Shown here in pieces: positions 1 to 7,933 of a stretch of 64,000 nt of DNA. Every line of letters begins with the position of its first letter. Within the stretch, counting starts at the first letter, position 1. Location: NCBI GenBank assembly GCA_020634795.1, contig JACKAZ010000004.1, positions 294,423-358,422 on the forward strand. Reading direction: 5' to 3'. The stretch is from Ardenticatenales bacterium. GTDB lineage: Bacteria; Chloroflexota; Anaerolineae; Ardenticatenales; Ardenticatenaceae. A program made the translations under genes and the position numbers. Under the pieces are notes generated by a model. That model worked only from the letters and a program-made list of their open reading frames with translations, was not told the DNA's origin and searched no databases.

Positions 1-261
1 CCGCTGTAAAAGGCGGCCAGTCAGGAGCGGCAGATCGAGGGCGCGGAGACGGGGCAGCTGGAGCTGTTCGACCCTCACCCCCTCATCGGTGGTGAGGTGA
101 CCGCTGCGTGCGGGGTCGTCCCACGGCGGCACCAGCAGCGTGACGCGGAAGCCGATCACCACCAACGCTTTGGCGAGTGGCAGCATCCGCGCACTCGCCG
201 TCCCTTTGGGCGCCATGCCGAAGGGGGCGACCATCACGATGTGGGCGTCGTCCTGTCTCAT
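1..261 (-). CDS. glycosyltransferase, N-terminal part (runs off window)
   Basis: This open frame starts at an ATG at 261 and continues without a stop to base 1, giving 87 residues of an incomplete protein. It opens with MRQDDAHIVMVAPFGMAPKG, then ARMLPLAKAL and a beta strand GFRVTLLVPPWD. That is the pattern of the N-terminal Rossmann half of GT-B glycosyltransferases of the GT4/UDP-glycosyltransferase type, with a glycine loop after the first strand. It lies 101 bp downstream of a polytopic membrane protein on the same strand, so the two may share a transcript in an envelope-glycan pathway. The donor and acceptor cannot be told, and the catalytic C-terminal half is outside the window. Confidence 0.7.
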   Translation of the reverse strand, partial: MRQDDAHIVMVAPFGMAPKGTASARMLPLAKALVVIGFRVTLLVPPWDDPARSGHLTTDEGVRVEQLQLPRLRALDLPLLTGRLLQR

Positions 262-362
262 GCGAAGGGGGAGGCGTGTTTACGGATGAAGATAGAGATG
301 AACGATGGCTGTTTCGTGGGGCAATTCATTGATGGCAACGTGGCCCATGCCCCATGCACCGA

Positions 363-1805
363 CTATCGCCAAAGCTGATCGAGCAGGCCCAAGGCGGGCA
401 GCGTGTCGGGCGGCAGCACCCACCACGCCGCCAACAGCAGGCAGAGCGGCAGCGCCAGGGCGGCGATTAGCCACGCGAACGAACGTGCGCGCTCGGTGAG
501 CAGCCCAACGAACAGCGCGAGGGCCGCGGTCACGATGGTGAGCGCATAAGCGGGCAGCATCAGGTCGAAACGTGCGAACGGATCATCCCAAAACCACCAC
601 GAGGGCAGGTACAGCAGCATCCCCATGACGAGCCAGAGCGCGCTCCGCCACAGAATGAGTGCGCTGCTGGGGCGGGCGCCCCGCTCATCTTCGGACTCCG
701 GCCAAAGCAGGGCGTAGAGCAATGAGAACAGCCAAGCCAACAGCGCGCCCACGCCCTGCAAGAAGCCGAGCGTGGCCAGCGGGATCGCGGCCAAGAAGAG
801 GGTGAGCCAACTGCGTTCCGTGGCCCGCAACGCGCGCAGCCCCAGCGCCACGGCGACGGGCAGCACAACCATGGTGTAGAGCAGCGTCAACTGCGCCCCT
901 TCGGAAAGATGCCAGCCGATCGCCGCCACCCACGCCAACGGCATCACCCACAGCGCAGACGTGGGTTTTTGCCCAACCTCCGCCGCCAACCCAAAGAGGG
1001 CTGGCAGCAGTGCCACGCCGAGCATCAAGGTCATCAACTGCATCGTCTCTTCCACCGACTGGCGCGTGATCTGCGAGAAGTTGGCGGCGAGGGCGGCGGG
1101 TGGCAGCGGGGCCTCCACGCGCGAAAGCTGCGCTTCGTGGGCCAAGGTGCTGGCGAAGGCACGCAGCGCTTCGTCGGTCGACACGACCGACGGGCGGGTG
1201 CCGATCAGCAGCCATGTGCCGATCGAAATGACAAGGGCAAATGCCAGCAGAAAGAGCGCGCCCCGCCACTTCGGATTGAAAGCGGCGCGGAGGCGGCTCA
1301 AATCCTGCAACATCAACAGGATCAGCAACAGCACGGAGGCTTGCAAGAAGCTGTGGATCAGCGGCTCGTAGAGCCGAAGCGGGGTGAAGGCGAGCAGCAG
1401 ATAGCTAAAGGGCACGAGCGCCATACTGATCCCTGCCACCAGCGGCGTCACCGGACGGCGACCGCTGGGGCGAAGCAGCCACGCCAGCAACCAGCCCGGC
1501 CCCAACAGCGCCAACGGGATCCACAGCGCGGCACGCCGCCACTTTTGCGCCGATTGCTTCAACGCGGCCCAAAGTCCCTCGACCGTGGTCTGCGGTGGGG
1601 GTGCCATGGTCGCCGATTGCGCCGCTGCCTCATGACGCTGCCTCTTGAGCGGCGCGACCGAGAGCGAGTCGGCGTCCGGCGCGGTCAGTGCAGGGGCGGC
1701 CCCGAGAGGCGGGGCGATGAAGAGGGGCGTCACTTGCCAGAAGGCTAGGGTGAGTATGATGAGGAGCAAGCTGGCAAAGAGGGGGCGACGCAAAGAATTG
1801 GGCAT
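363..1805 (-). CDS. polytopic membrane protein of unknown function
   Basis: A 480-residue protein starting MPNSLRRPLFASLLLIILTL. Longer upstream starts would add a proline-rich tail without a membrane segment, so the ATG at 1805 is preferred. It has an N-terminal transmembrane segment, a soluble stretch to about residue 100, then roughly ten hydrophobic helices to the C-terminus. I see no catalytic motif or known family signature. Its position just upstream of the glycosyltransferase suggests a role in envelope polymer synthesis or export, but this is inference from neighbourhood only. The function is unrecognised. Confidence 0.75.
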   Translation of the reverse strand: MPNSLRRPLFASLLLIILTLAFWQVTPLFIAPPLGAAPALTAPDADSLSVAPLKRQRHEAAAQSATMAPPPQTTVEGLWAALKQSAQKWRRAALWIPLALLGPGWLLAWLLRPSGRRPVTPLVAGISMALVPFSYLLLAFTPLRLYEPLIHSFLQASVLLLILLMLQDLSRLRAAFNPKWRGALFLLAFALVISIGTWLLIGTRPSVVSTDEALRAFASTLAHEAQLSRVEAPLPPAALAANFSQITRQSVEETMQLMTLMLGVALLPALFGLAAEVGQKPTSALWVMPLAWVAAIGWHLSEGAQLTLLYTMVVLPVAVALGLRALRATERSWLTLFLAAIPLATLGFLQGVGALLAWLFSLLYALLWPESEDERGARPSSALILWRSALWLVMGMLLYLPSWWFWDDPFARFDLMLPAYALTIVTAALALFVGLLTERARSFAWLIAALALPLCLLLAAWWVLPPDTLPALGLLDQLWR

Positions 1806-2002
1806 GATTGGGCTACTCGGTGGCGGTCGATGGTGGGGCGGGCTGTCAAACGGCGAATGGCGATTATAATCTGAGCGGGGCGATGGCCCAAGCAGCGTGG
1901 GCATGTTGGCCTGTTGGCGCGTTCAAACGTTCGACCCTTGGCATGATCGGCGGGTGGCTGAGCCTGTTGGATGGTCTTGTCAGGACAAAGGTGAGGGAAT
2001 TG

Positions 2003-2740
2003 ATGGGGCCTGTGCGGATTCGCTATGGGGATGAGCCGAGCCAGTTCGGTGAGTTGTGGTTGCCAGCAGGGCAGGGTCGGTGGCCGGTCGTGGTCAACCT
2101 TCATGGCGGTTTTTGGAAAGCGCAGTATGATTTGTCCCATGCCGATCCGTGCTGTGCCGCCCTTGCCACGCGGGGGATCGCGGTGTGGAATCTCGAATAT
2201 CGCCGCGTGGGGCAGCGGGGCGGCGTGGTGGGCACGTTACAGGATGTTAGGGCAGGGGTTGAGTCGTTGCCCCCCATGGCGCCGCGTTTCGACCTTGATC
2301 TGAATCGCGTGGTGCTGATGGGCCATTCGGCGGGCGGCCAGTTGGCGCTGTGGTTGGCGGCGGAACGACCGTTGCCGACGCGCGGCGTGGTGGCGTTGGC
2401 CGCCGTCAGCGATCTGCGCACGGCGGCGGCGCTCCGCCTTAGCAAGGGCGGCGACGCGGTGCAACGTTTTCTCGGCGGGGAGCCAGCGGAGGTGGCGCAC
2501 CACTACGATTGGGCGTCGCCGCTGGCGCGGTTGCCGCTGTGCCTGCCCCAACGGCTGATCCATGGCAGCGCCGACGCCGATGTGCCATTGTCACTCAGCG
2601 AACGCTACGTCGCAACGGCCCGCGCCTTGGGCGACGATGCCACGCTCATGACCCTGCAGGGTGTTGGCCACATGGCGCTGATCGATCCGAGCAGCTTCGC
2701 TTGGCCCCATGTGCGACACGCCGTCGAAACGCTGCTCTGA
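2003..2740 (+). CDS. alpha/beta hydrolase (carboxylesterase/kynurenine formamidase-like)
   Basis: A 245-residue soluble hydrolase of the alpha/beta fold. The oxyanion-hole motif HGGFW is near residue 33, the nucleophile elbow GHSAGG near residue 110, an acidic residue in HGSADADVPL near 195, and the catalytic histidine in GVGHMALID near 222. HGGxW plus GxSAGG is typical of the esterase/lipase group that includes bacterial kynurenine formamidases. The ATG at 2003 follows a GTGAGG purine stretch. The frame is open further upstream, but that extension has no domain homology. It is divergent from the membrane protein. The substrate is not predictable. Confidence 0.8.
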   Translation: MGPVRIRYGDEPSQFGELWLPAGQGRWPVVVNLHGGFWKAQYDLSHADPCCAALATRGIAVWNLEYRRVGQRGGVVGTLQDVRAGVESLPPMAPRFDLDLNRVVLMGHSAGGQLALWLAAERPLPTRGVVALAAVSDLRTAAALRLSKGGDAVQRFLGGEPAEVAHHYDWASPLARLPLCLPQRLIHGSADADVPLSLSERYVATARALGDDATLMTLQGVGHMALIDPSSFAWPHVRHAVETLL

Positions 2741-2929
2741 ACGCGGAACGGGCAGCCGCTGTCCCTCGTGAATCGTGAATCGAAAATCGGGATGCCTGCT
2801 GATTCGATGGGTTGGTCTTGCTCCGCACTGTAGGTTACCCGCAACCCATAGCAATGCACGCACCCGCTTCCGGGGCGGCATCACTCGGCCCTGAAAATAG
2901 GCCCGTTTGCAGGCGTCGACGCGCCATGG

Positions 2930-3100
2930 GTCGATCAATCGTACGGCCATGGGGGTGCATGGTGCGGAGCCTAGCCTTTCCCTTAATAGTTCACGGCTTT
3001 GCCAGGCCGTTCACCCTCACACCCATACAGCCAGACATCGTCACGCGCCACTTTCATGCTACGTGGTGCGCCGTCGCGCATGACGGCTCTATTCTCGGCC
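2930..3100 (+). repeat. dispersed intergenic repeat, copy 1
   Basis: This stretch, from CCATGGGGGTG through AGCCTAGCCTTTCCC and GGCCGTTCACCCTCACACCC to GACGGCTCTATTCTC, matches the reverse complement of 55905-56056 over about 130 bp with roughly 75-80% identity by eye. The two copies lie in unrelated intergenic regions. No gene is visible in the 380 bp between the two hydrolases apart from this repeat. Confidence 0.7.
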
Positions 3101-3124
3101 CTCCACCGCCAACAAGGAATGCTC

Positions 3125-3859
3125 ATGACCGACCCTCACTTCAGCCTCCACCATCTCTCGTTACCTCCCCGCCAAAGGGAGGAGGGCGAATCGCCCGCGA
3201 TCCTGTTGCTGCATGGCTTCGGGGCCAACGAACGAGATCTGATGGGGCTTGCGTCCTACTTCGACCCGCGCTTTCACATCCTGTCGGCCCGCGCCCCGCT
3301 GACCCTCGGGCCGCAGATGTTCGCATGGTACAATCTGACGATGTTCGCCGATGGCAGCTTCCAGTTCGACGAGGCGCAGGCCCGCACCAGCCTGACGTTG
3401 ATCCATGAGTTCATCGACGAAGCGATCGCGGCTTACGGCCTGGACCGATCACGGTTTTACCTCGCGGGCTTTTCGCAAGGGGCGATCCAAGGCAGTGCCC
3501 TGCTGCTGATCGCGCCCGAAGCCGTGGGGGGGCTGGTGGCGATGAGCGGCCGCTGGCCGGTGACCGTCGACGACGAGATCGCGCCTGACGCGCGGTTGGC
3601 GGGCAAACCGGTCTTGGCGCTGCACGGCCTCTACGACCCCGTCATCCGCATCAGCTACGGCCACGAGCTGCGCGACCGCTGGCAGCAGTTGCCCGTCGAT
3701 TTCAGCTACCACGAGTTCCCGATGGCCCATGAAATCAACATGGAGGCGCTCAACTTGGTGCGCGGGTGGCTGGCCGCACGGTTGAACGGCAATGCAGAGC
3801 AAGCAACGCAGAACGCAGAACGCAGAACGCAAAACGGAACGGCGACGCGGAGCAATTAA
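3125..3859 (+). CDS. predicted esterase/phospholipase (alpha/beta hydrolase)
   Basis: A 244-residue serine hydrolase of the carboxylesterase/phospholipase family (YpfH/Abhydrolase_2 type). HGFGANERDL forms the oxyanion region near residue 30, AGFSQGA is the nucleophile elbow near 116, LALHGLYDPVI carries the acidic residue, and FPMAHEIN carries the catalytic histidine. The start at 3125 has AAGGA six bases upstream, better placed than the ATG at 3119. The last 20 or so codons are unusual: they read through a tandem AACGCAG repeat, so the C-terminal tail is repeat-derived and probably dispensable. It is separate from the upstream hydrolase by sequence. Confidence 0.85.
   Translation: MTDPHFSLHHLSLPPRQREEGESPAILLLHGFGANERDLMGLASYFDPRFHILSARAPLTLGPQMFAWYNLTMFADGSFQFDEAQARTSLTLIHEFIDEAIAAYGLDRSRFYLAGFSQGAIQGSALLLIAPEAVGGLVAMSGRWPVTVDDEIAPDARLAGKPVLALHGLYDPVIRISYGHELRDRWQQLPVDFSYHEFPMAHEINMEALNLVRGWLAARLNGNAEQATQNAERRTQNGTATRSN
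3805..3838 (+). repeat. AACGCAG 7-bp tandem repeat inside a 3' coding end
   Basis: Several near-perfect 7-bp units (AACGCAG) run in tandem. The same unit recurs at about 6184-6199 and 24860-24890 on the opposite strand and at 32198-32231, otherwise outside genes. Confidence 0.75.
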
Positions 3860-3938
3860 CGCAGAATGGAACAGCCATCAGGCCAGCGATCATTCCCCAT
3901 CGCCCACCCCCTCCCTTGGGTGGACTAAAGAGTAAGCC

Positions 3939-5090
3939 ATGATTTACCTAGATCATAGCGCGACGACGCCCCTGCACCCCGAGGTGTTGGCGGCGATGAT
4001 GCCCTATCTGACGACGCAGTACGGCAATCCCAGCAGTTTGTATCGGCTGGGGCAGCAGGCGCGCCAAGCCGTGGAAAACAGCCGCCGCAGGGTGGCGGCA
4101 CGGCTCAACGCGGCCGCCCCGCGCGAAATCGTCTTCACCGGCGGCGGCACGGAGAGCGACAACTTGGCGCTGCGCGGCATCGCGTTGGCCCGCCAAGCCG
4201 AGGGGCGACAGCTGATCACAAGCGCGATCGAACACGAAGCGGTTTTGGCGACGATGGAGGCGCTGGCCACCGACATCGGCTTCGATCTAACGGTGCTCCC
4301 GGTCGATGCGCAGGGCCGCCTCCGCGTGGCCGATCTCGCCGCCGCGCTGCGACCGGAGACGACGCTGGTCAGCGTGATGGCCGCGAACAACGAGGTCGGA
4401 ACGGTGCAGCCCATCGCCGAAATCGGTGCGTTGTTGCGCCGCCATACGGCCTTTTTCCACGTCGATGCGGTGCAGGCGGGCGGCTATCTGCCGATCGATG
4501 TGCAGGCATGGGGGGTGGACGCCCTGTCGCTGAGCGCCCACAAGTTTCACGGCCCCAAAGGGGTGGGGCTGCTCTATCTGCGGCGCGGCACGCCGCTGCA
4601 CAGTCCTGTCACCGGTGGTGGACAAGAAGCGGCGCTGCGCTCCGGCACCCACAACGTGGCGGCCATCGTGGGCTTTGCAGAAGCCTTCGAATTGGCGCAA
4701 CGGGAAAGAGCAGCGAAGAACCAGCGGCTGTCGGCCTTGCGGGATCGGTTGGTGGCGGGGCTGCTGGCGGCGCTGCCCGAAGCGCGGCTGAGCGGTCACC
4801 CCACCGAACGGTTACCGGGTCATGTGTCGTTGCTGTTGGGGGCGGGGATCGCGGCCGACATGATGATCGCCGCGCTGGACATGGCGGGGATCGCGGCCAG
4901 CAGCGGCAGCGCTTGCGCCAGTGGCCGCAACGAGGCCAGCCACGTGCTGCGGGCGATGGGCGTGCCAGAGGACGAGGCCCTTTCAGCGCTGCGGCTGACG
5001 TTGGGCGATGGCACGACTGACGTCGAGATCGACCAAGTGATTGCGCAACTTCCGCCCCTGGTGGCGCGGCTGCGGGAGGTTGCCTTATGA
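3939..5090 (+). CDS. cysteine desulfurase (NifS/IscS family)
   Basis: A 383-residue PLP enzyme that would remove sulfur from L-cysteine for iron-sulfur cluster or thio-cofactor synthesis. It begins MIYLDHSATTPLHPEV, the standard family N-terminus. HVDAVQAGG holds the PLP-binding Asp and Gln region, SAHKFHGPKGVG holds the Schiff-base lysine near residue 200, and SGSACASGRNEASHVL carries the persulfide cysteine near 324. Length is normal. It overlaps the next gene by four bases (ATGA), so the two are translationally coupled. No iscU or sufU is nearby, so the acceptor is unknown. Confidence 0.93.
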   Translation: MIYLDHSATTPLHPEVLAAMMPYLTTQYGNPSSLYRLGQQARQAVENSRRRVAARLNAAAPREIVFTGGGTESDNLALRGIALARQAEGRQLITSAIEHEAVLATMEALATDIGFDLTVLPVDAQGRLRVADLAAALRPETTLVSVMAANNEVGTVQPIAEIGALLRRHTAFFHVDAVQAGGYLPIDVQAWGVDALSLSAHKFHGPKGVGLLYLRRGTPLHSPVTGGGQEAALRSGTHNVAAIVGFAEAFELAQRERAAKNQRLSALRDRLVAGLLAALPEARLSGHPTERLPGHVSLLLGAGIAADMMIAALDMAGIAASSGSACASGRNEASHVLRAMGVPEDEALSALRLTLGDGTTDVEIDQVIAQLPPLVARLREVAL

Positions 5091-5899
5091 GTGAACAGAA
5101 GATCGTTGAACGCAGCGCTTATCCCATTACGCGCCGCTCGCTAGGGGCGGACTTGGCCGCCTTGGGTGTGCGGACGGGGATGACATTGCTCGTCCACAGT
5201 TCGCTGAGCGCGTTGGGCTGGGTGGTGGGCGGGCCCGGGACGGTCGTGTTGGCACTGTTGGACAGTGTCGGTGGGTCGGGGACGCTGGTGATGCCCAGCT
5301 TCGCAGGGGACAATTCCGAACCCTCCCACTGGCAAAGTCCGCCCGTGCCCGAAGGGTGGTGGCCGATCGTGCGGGCCGAGATGCCCGCCTTTGATCCCGC
5401 GACCACCCCCACACGCGGCATGGGGCGCATCGCCGAGAGCTTCCGCACCTACCCAGGGACGGTGCGCGGCCCCCATCCGCAGAACGCCTTCGCCGCCTAT
5501 GGGCCAGCGGCAGCCCAGATCGTCGCGCCCCATCCGCTCGCCAATTCGCTGGGCGAAGGCTCGCCCCTGTCACGTCTCTACGAGCGGGGGGCCTACGTGC
5601 TGTTGCTGGGGGTGGGGCACGGCAACAACACCTCGCTCCACCTGGCCGAAGACCGTGCCGACTTTCCGCGCAAGGCAACGATGACGCAAGGTTCGGCGAT
5701 GCGCGTCGACGGGGAGCGGCGCTGGGTGACTTGGGAAGAGCTGGATTGGCGCGACGATGATTTCCCGTTGCTGGGCGCGGCCTTCGAGCAACGCCATGCC
5801 GTGTCGGTCGGCGCGGCGGGCCACGGCACCGCACGGCTGATGGCAATGCGCGACCTCGTTGATTTCGGCATCGTCTGGCTCAGCGAGAATCGTCGCTGA
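5087..5899 (+). CDS. AAC(3)-family N-acetyltransferase
   Basis: A 270-residue protein of the Antibiotic_NAT (aminoglycoside 3-N-acetyltransferase) family, which transfers acetyl from acetyl-CoA to an amine. Family motifs are LLVHSSLSALGWVVGG (residues 33-48), TLVMPSFAGDNS, TRGMGRIAE, a conserved HPQNAFAA with a histidine, and LLGVGHGNNTSLHLAE. The start overlaps the stop of the cysteine desulfurase (ATGA). Many chromosomal members are not resistance enzymes and act on unknown amines. Coupling with a desulfurase gives no obvious clue, so a resistance role is not claimed. Confidence 0.85.
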   Translation: MSEQKIVERSAYPITRRSLGADLAALGVRTGMTLLVHSSLSALGWVVGGPGTVVLALLDSVGGSGTLVMPSFAGDNSEPSHWQSPPVPEGWWPIVRAEMPAFDPATTPTRGMGRIAESFRTYPGTVRGPHPQNAFAAYGPAAAQIVAPHPLANSLGEGSPLSRLYERGAYVLLLGVGHGNNTSLHLAEDRADFPRKATMTQGSAMRVDGERRWVTWEELDWRDDDFPLLGAAFEQRHAVSVGAAGHGTARLMAMRDLVDFGIVWLSENRR

Positions 5900-5900
5900 C

Positions 5901-5963
5901 GGGGAGCTGGGGGAGCTGGGGGAGTTGGGGGAGTTGGGGGAGCTGGGGAGCTGGGGGAGCTGG
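5901..5963 (+). repeat. 9-bp minisatellite, GAGCTGGGG type
   Basis: About seven tandem units of GAGCTGGGG or GAGTTGGGG begin two bases after the stop of the acetyltransferase gene. They belong to a family with general form GAGYTNRRK found at five or more borders in this window. Confidence 0.9.
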
Positions 5964-6128
5964 GCACCTTGCGCTATCTAGCGTCGAAAGTCTCGCTCAA
6001 GCAATTCAAGAAGCATAAACGGGGGCCAAAGAAAGCTAGGCCGCCTCGTGCCTACTCTCCCAACCAGCCTCACGTCTCTACCTTCAAGCTCTTGATTGAC
6101 CACGCTTGATCTCACCTTGAAAGGGCTG

Positions 6129-6273
6129 GTGCAAAGCAACCAATAATCGCAACTGCCACCTGCCTCAGAACCGAACCGATCTCTTCTGCGTTCTGCGTTG
6201 CACAGATGAGTGCAAAGCAACCAATAATCGCAACTGCCACCTGCTTCAGAACCGAACCGATCTCTTCTGCGTT
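6129..6273 (+). repeat. 64-bp direct repeat upstream of a riboswitch
   Basis: 6129-6192 and 6210-6273 are identical except for one base (C/T). Each starts GTGCAAAGCAACC and ends CTCTTCTGCGTT. The second copy abuts the promoter at 6276. The rest of 5964-6270 has no convincing gene. Confidence 0.9.
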
Positions 6274-6275
6274 AA

Positions 6276-6304
6276 TTGCCCTGCGTTGCCGTTGCGTGTA
6301 TACT
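6276..6304 (+). promoter_or_regulatory. sigma-70-type promoter for the riboswitch transcript
   Basis: TTGCCC (-35, 6276-6281), a 17-bp spacer, and TATACT (-10, 6299-6304). It lies directly upstream of the cobalamin aptamer, where the transcript start would be expected. Confidence 0.6.
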
Positions 6305-6314
6305 GCTGTCTGTT

Positions 6315-6465
6315 AAACAACTCCATATCGTGCCGCCCTGCGAGCGGGAAGTCCGGTGTAGTCGTTGAGACGAGTCCGGCGCTGTCGCGCAACTGTGAGC
6401 CAGCCTTGCTGGTGAGCCAGATCTCCTTGGGGGCGGAGTCCTGCATATCCTTCGCGTAAAGGGTA
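6315..6465 (+). promoter_or_regulatory. cobalamin riboswitch
   Basis: The conserved aptamer blocks appear in the right order: GCGGGAAG at about 6344, CCGGTG at 6353, AGTCCGGCGCTGTCGCGCAA from about 6373 followed by CTGTGAGCC, and the end block GAGCCAGATCTCC at about 6414. This is the classic GGGAA / CCGGTG / TCCGG-GC-GCAACTG / AGYCAGA arrangement of B12-sensing leaders. An intrinsic terminator follows at 6495 and the regulated gene starts at 6582, so control is probably premature termination when cobalamin is bound. The outer stem limits are approximate. Confidence 0.88.
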
Positions 6466-6494
6466 GGGCGTTGAGTCGCTAACTGCACGCAACG

Positions 6495-6528
6495 AGCCTT
6501 CTTCCTATCGTGGAACGAAGGCTTTTTT
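6495..6528 (+). terminator. intrinsic terminator, expression platform of the riboswitch
   Basis: AGCCTTC (6495-6501) pairs with GAAGGCT (6517-6523), extended by TTCC/GGAA, and is followed by a run of six T. It sits between the aptamer and the gene, as in transcription-attenuating riboswitches. Confidence 0.85.
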
Positions 6529-6581
6529 GATGGCAGGCGCACGATGCACCGACGCGCCGAAGGTGCGTCAGAAAGGAATCG

Positions 6582-7709
6582 ATGATGAAAAGGACTTTCA
6601 TCGCGATGGTGGCCCTGTTGCTCTTTGCGTTCAGCGGGCTGACCACCTACGCGCAGGGGGATGCCGCTGCCGCCGCCTCGTGGATCGCCGCGCAGATCGG
6701 CGCGGATGGCGGCTTTGGCGATGGCTTCAGCGAGGGCAGCAGCCTGTCGGCCACGGTGGACGCCGTGCTGGCGGGCACAGCGGCGGGCCAAGATGTCTCG
6801 TCGTGGGGCAGCGACCGCTCCCCGCTCGACCTGATCGCGACCAACGCCGACCAAGCGGCCACGGTGGGGCTGCAGGCCAAGACCGTTTTGGCCGCGGTCG
6901 CCAGCGGGCAGGCGCCCCGTGATTTCGGGGGGGTCGATCTGTTGACGCCCCTCAACGATGCCTACGATGCCGACTCAGGCAGCTTCGGCGGCATGGTGAC
7001 CGACCACGCGCTCGCCATGTTGGCTTGGCACGCGGTGGGGGAGGCGATTCCGACGGAAGCGGTCGATGCACTCAAGGCGCTGCAGGGCGAGGATGGCGGC
7101 TGGAGCTTTGATGGCAGCAGCCAATCGGACACCAACACGACCGGATTGGCGCTGCAGGCGCTTGCGGCGGCGGGCGATGCGGATGACAGCCAAGTGGTGA
7201 GCGCGGCGCTGGACTATCTGCGCGGCCAGCAGAACGAAGATGGCGGCTTCCCCTACCAGAACCCCAGTGATTTCGGCACCGAATCAGACGCCAACAGCAC
7301 GGCCTGGGTGGTGCAGGGGCTGTTGGCCACAGACCAGTCGTTGGCCGATTGGAACGATCCGGTGGCCTTCTTGGCCTCTCTCCAGGGGGATGATGGGGCG
7401 TTGCAGTGGAAGGCCGACGTGCCGGGGGCCAACTTCTTGGCGACGGTGCAGGCCGTGCCCGCGCTGGCCCAGCGCACCTTCGTCGATCTGCCCGTTGTAG
7501 CAGCCGCGCAGCCCCCCACGGTGGGCGCTGCGGATGACGAGGCGACGACCGCCGAGACCGACGCCGTCGAGGGCGGCGCGGAAAGCGATGCCCCGACCGA
7601 GCTGCCGGAAACGGGCGAATCGCAGCCGCTCACGGCGCCGCTCTTCACCCTGCTGATCGGTGGGGCCGCGCTGCTGGCCGCTGCCGATCTGCGCCGCCGC
7701 GCCGCGTAG
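6582..7709 (+). CDS. B12-regulated, LPETG-anchored alpha/alpha-barrel surface protein
   Basis: A 375-residue exported protein. Residues 1-25 are a signal peptide (MMKRTFIAMVALLLFAFSGL, ending near TYAQG). Residues 26-300 hold repeated helical units with prenyltransferase/squalene-cyclase motifs: IAAQIGADGGFGDG, LKALQGEDGGWSFDG and LRGQQNEDGGFPYQN. A threonine/glutamate-rich linker is followed by LPETG at 341-345, a hydrophobic segment and RRR, a full sortase sorting signal. The gene lies behind a cobalamin riboswitch and terminator. The alpha6/alpha6 barrel is also the fold of the main domain of intrinsic factor and transcobalamin, so capture of cobalamin at the cell surface is a reasonable inference. 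Catalysis is unlikely, as I see no DxDD or DDXXD motif. No sortase gene is in the window. Confidence 0.85.
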   Translation: MMKRTFIAMVALLLFAFSGLTTYAQGDAAAAASWIAAQIGADGGFGDGFSEGSSLSATVDAVLAGTAAGQDVSSWGSDRSPLDLIATNADQAATVGLQAKTVLAAVASGQAPRDFGGVDLLTPLNDAYDADSGSFGGMVTDHALAMLAWHAVGEAIPTEAVDALKALQGEDGGWSFDGSSQSDTNTTGLALQALAAAGDADDSQVVSAALDYLRGQQNEDGGFPYQNPSDFGTESDANSTAWVVQGLLATDQSLADWNDPVAFLASLQGDDGALQWKADVPGANFLATVQAVPALAQRTFVDLPVVAAAQPPTVGAADDEATTAETDAVEGGAESDAPTELPETGESQPLTAPLFTLLIGGAALLAAADLRRRAA

Positions 7710-7734
7710 CCAAAGCCAACGCGAAGCCCGGGTT

Positions 7735-7773
7735 GCCCCGCGTTGCCCATCGCAGCGCGGGGCAGCGTTTTTT
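7735..7773 (+). terminator. intrinsic terminator
   Basis: GCCCCGCG (7735-7742) pairs with CGCGGGGC (7756-7763), and a T run follows at 7768-7773. It closes the B12-regulated transcript. Confidence 0.85.
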
Positions 7774-7933
7774 GCCCTGCGCGGTGGCGCGGCGCCAAAA
7801 GAGGCTAATGTCGCCACGATGCCCTCGACAGCGCTTCTTTTCAGGGCAGATTCGCGGCTGTCCTGCCGCTGCCCATCGTGATACAATCCCCCCAAACAAC
7901 AAACCGTACCCAGACAACAAGGAGGTTGTAACC

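Noticed and set aside
5978..6220. An 80-codon minus-strand frame between the acetyltransferase gene and the riboswitch
   Set aside because: It runs through one arm of the 64-bp direct repeat, has no ribosome site and no recognisable sequence.
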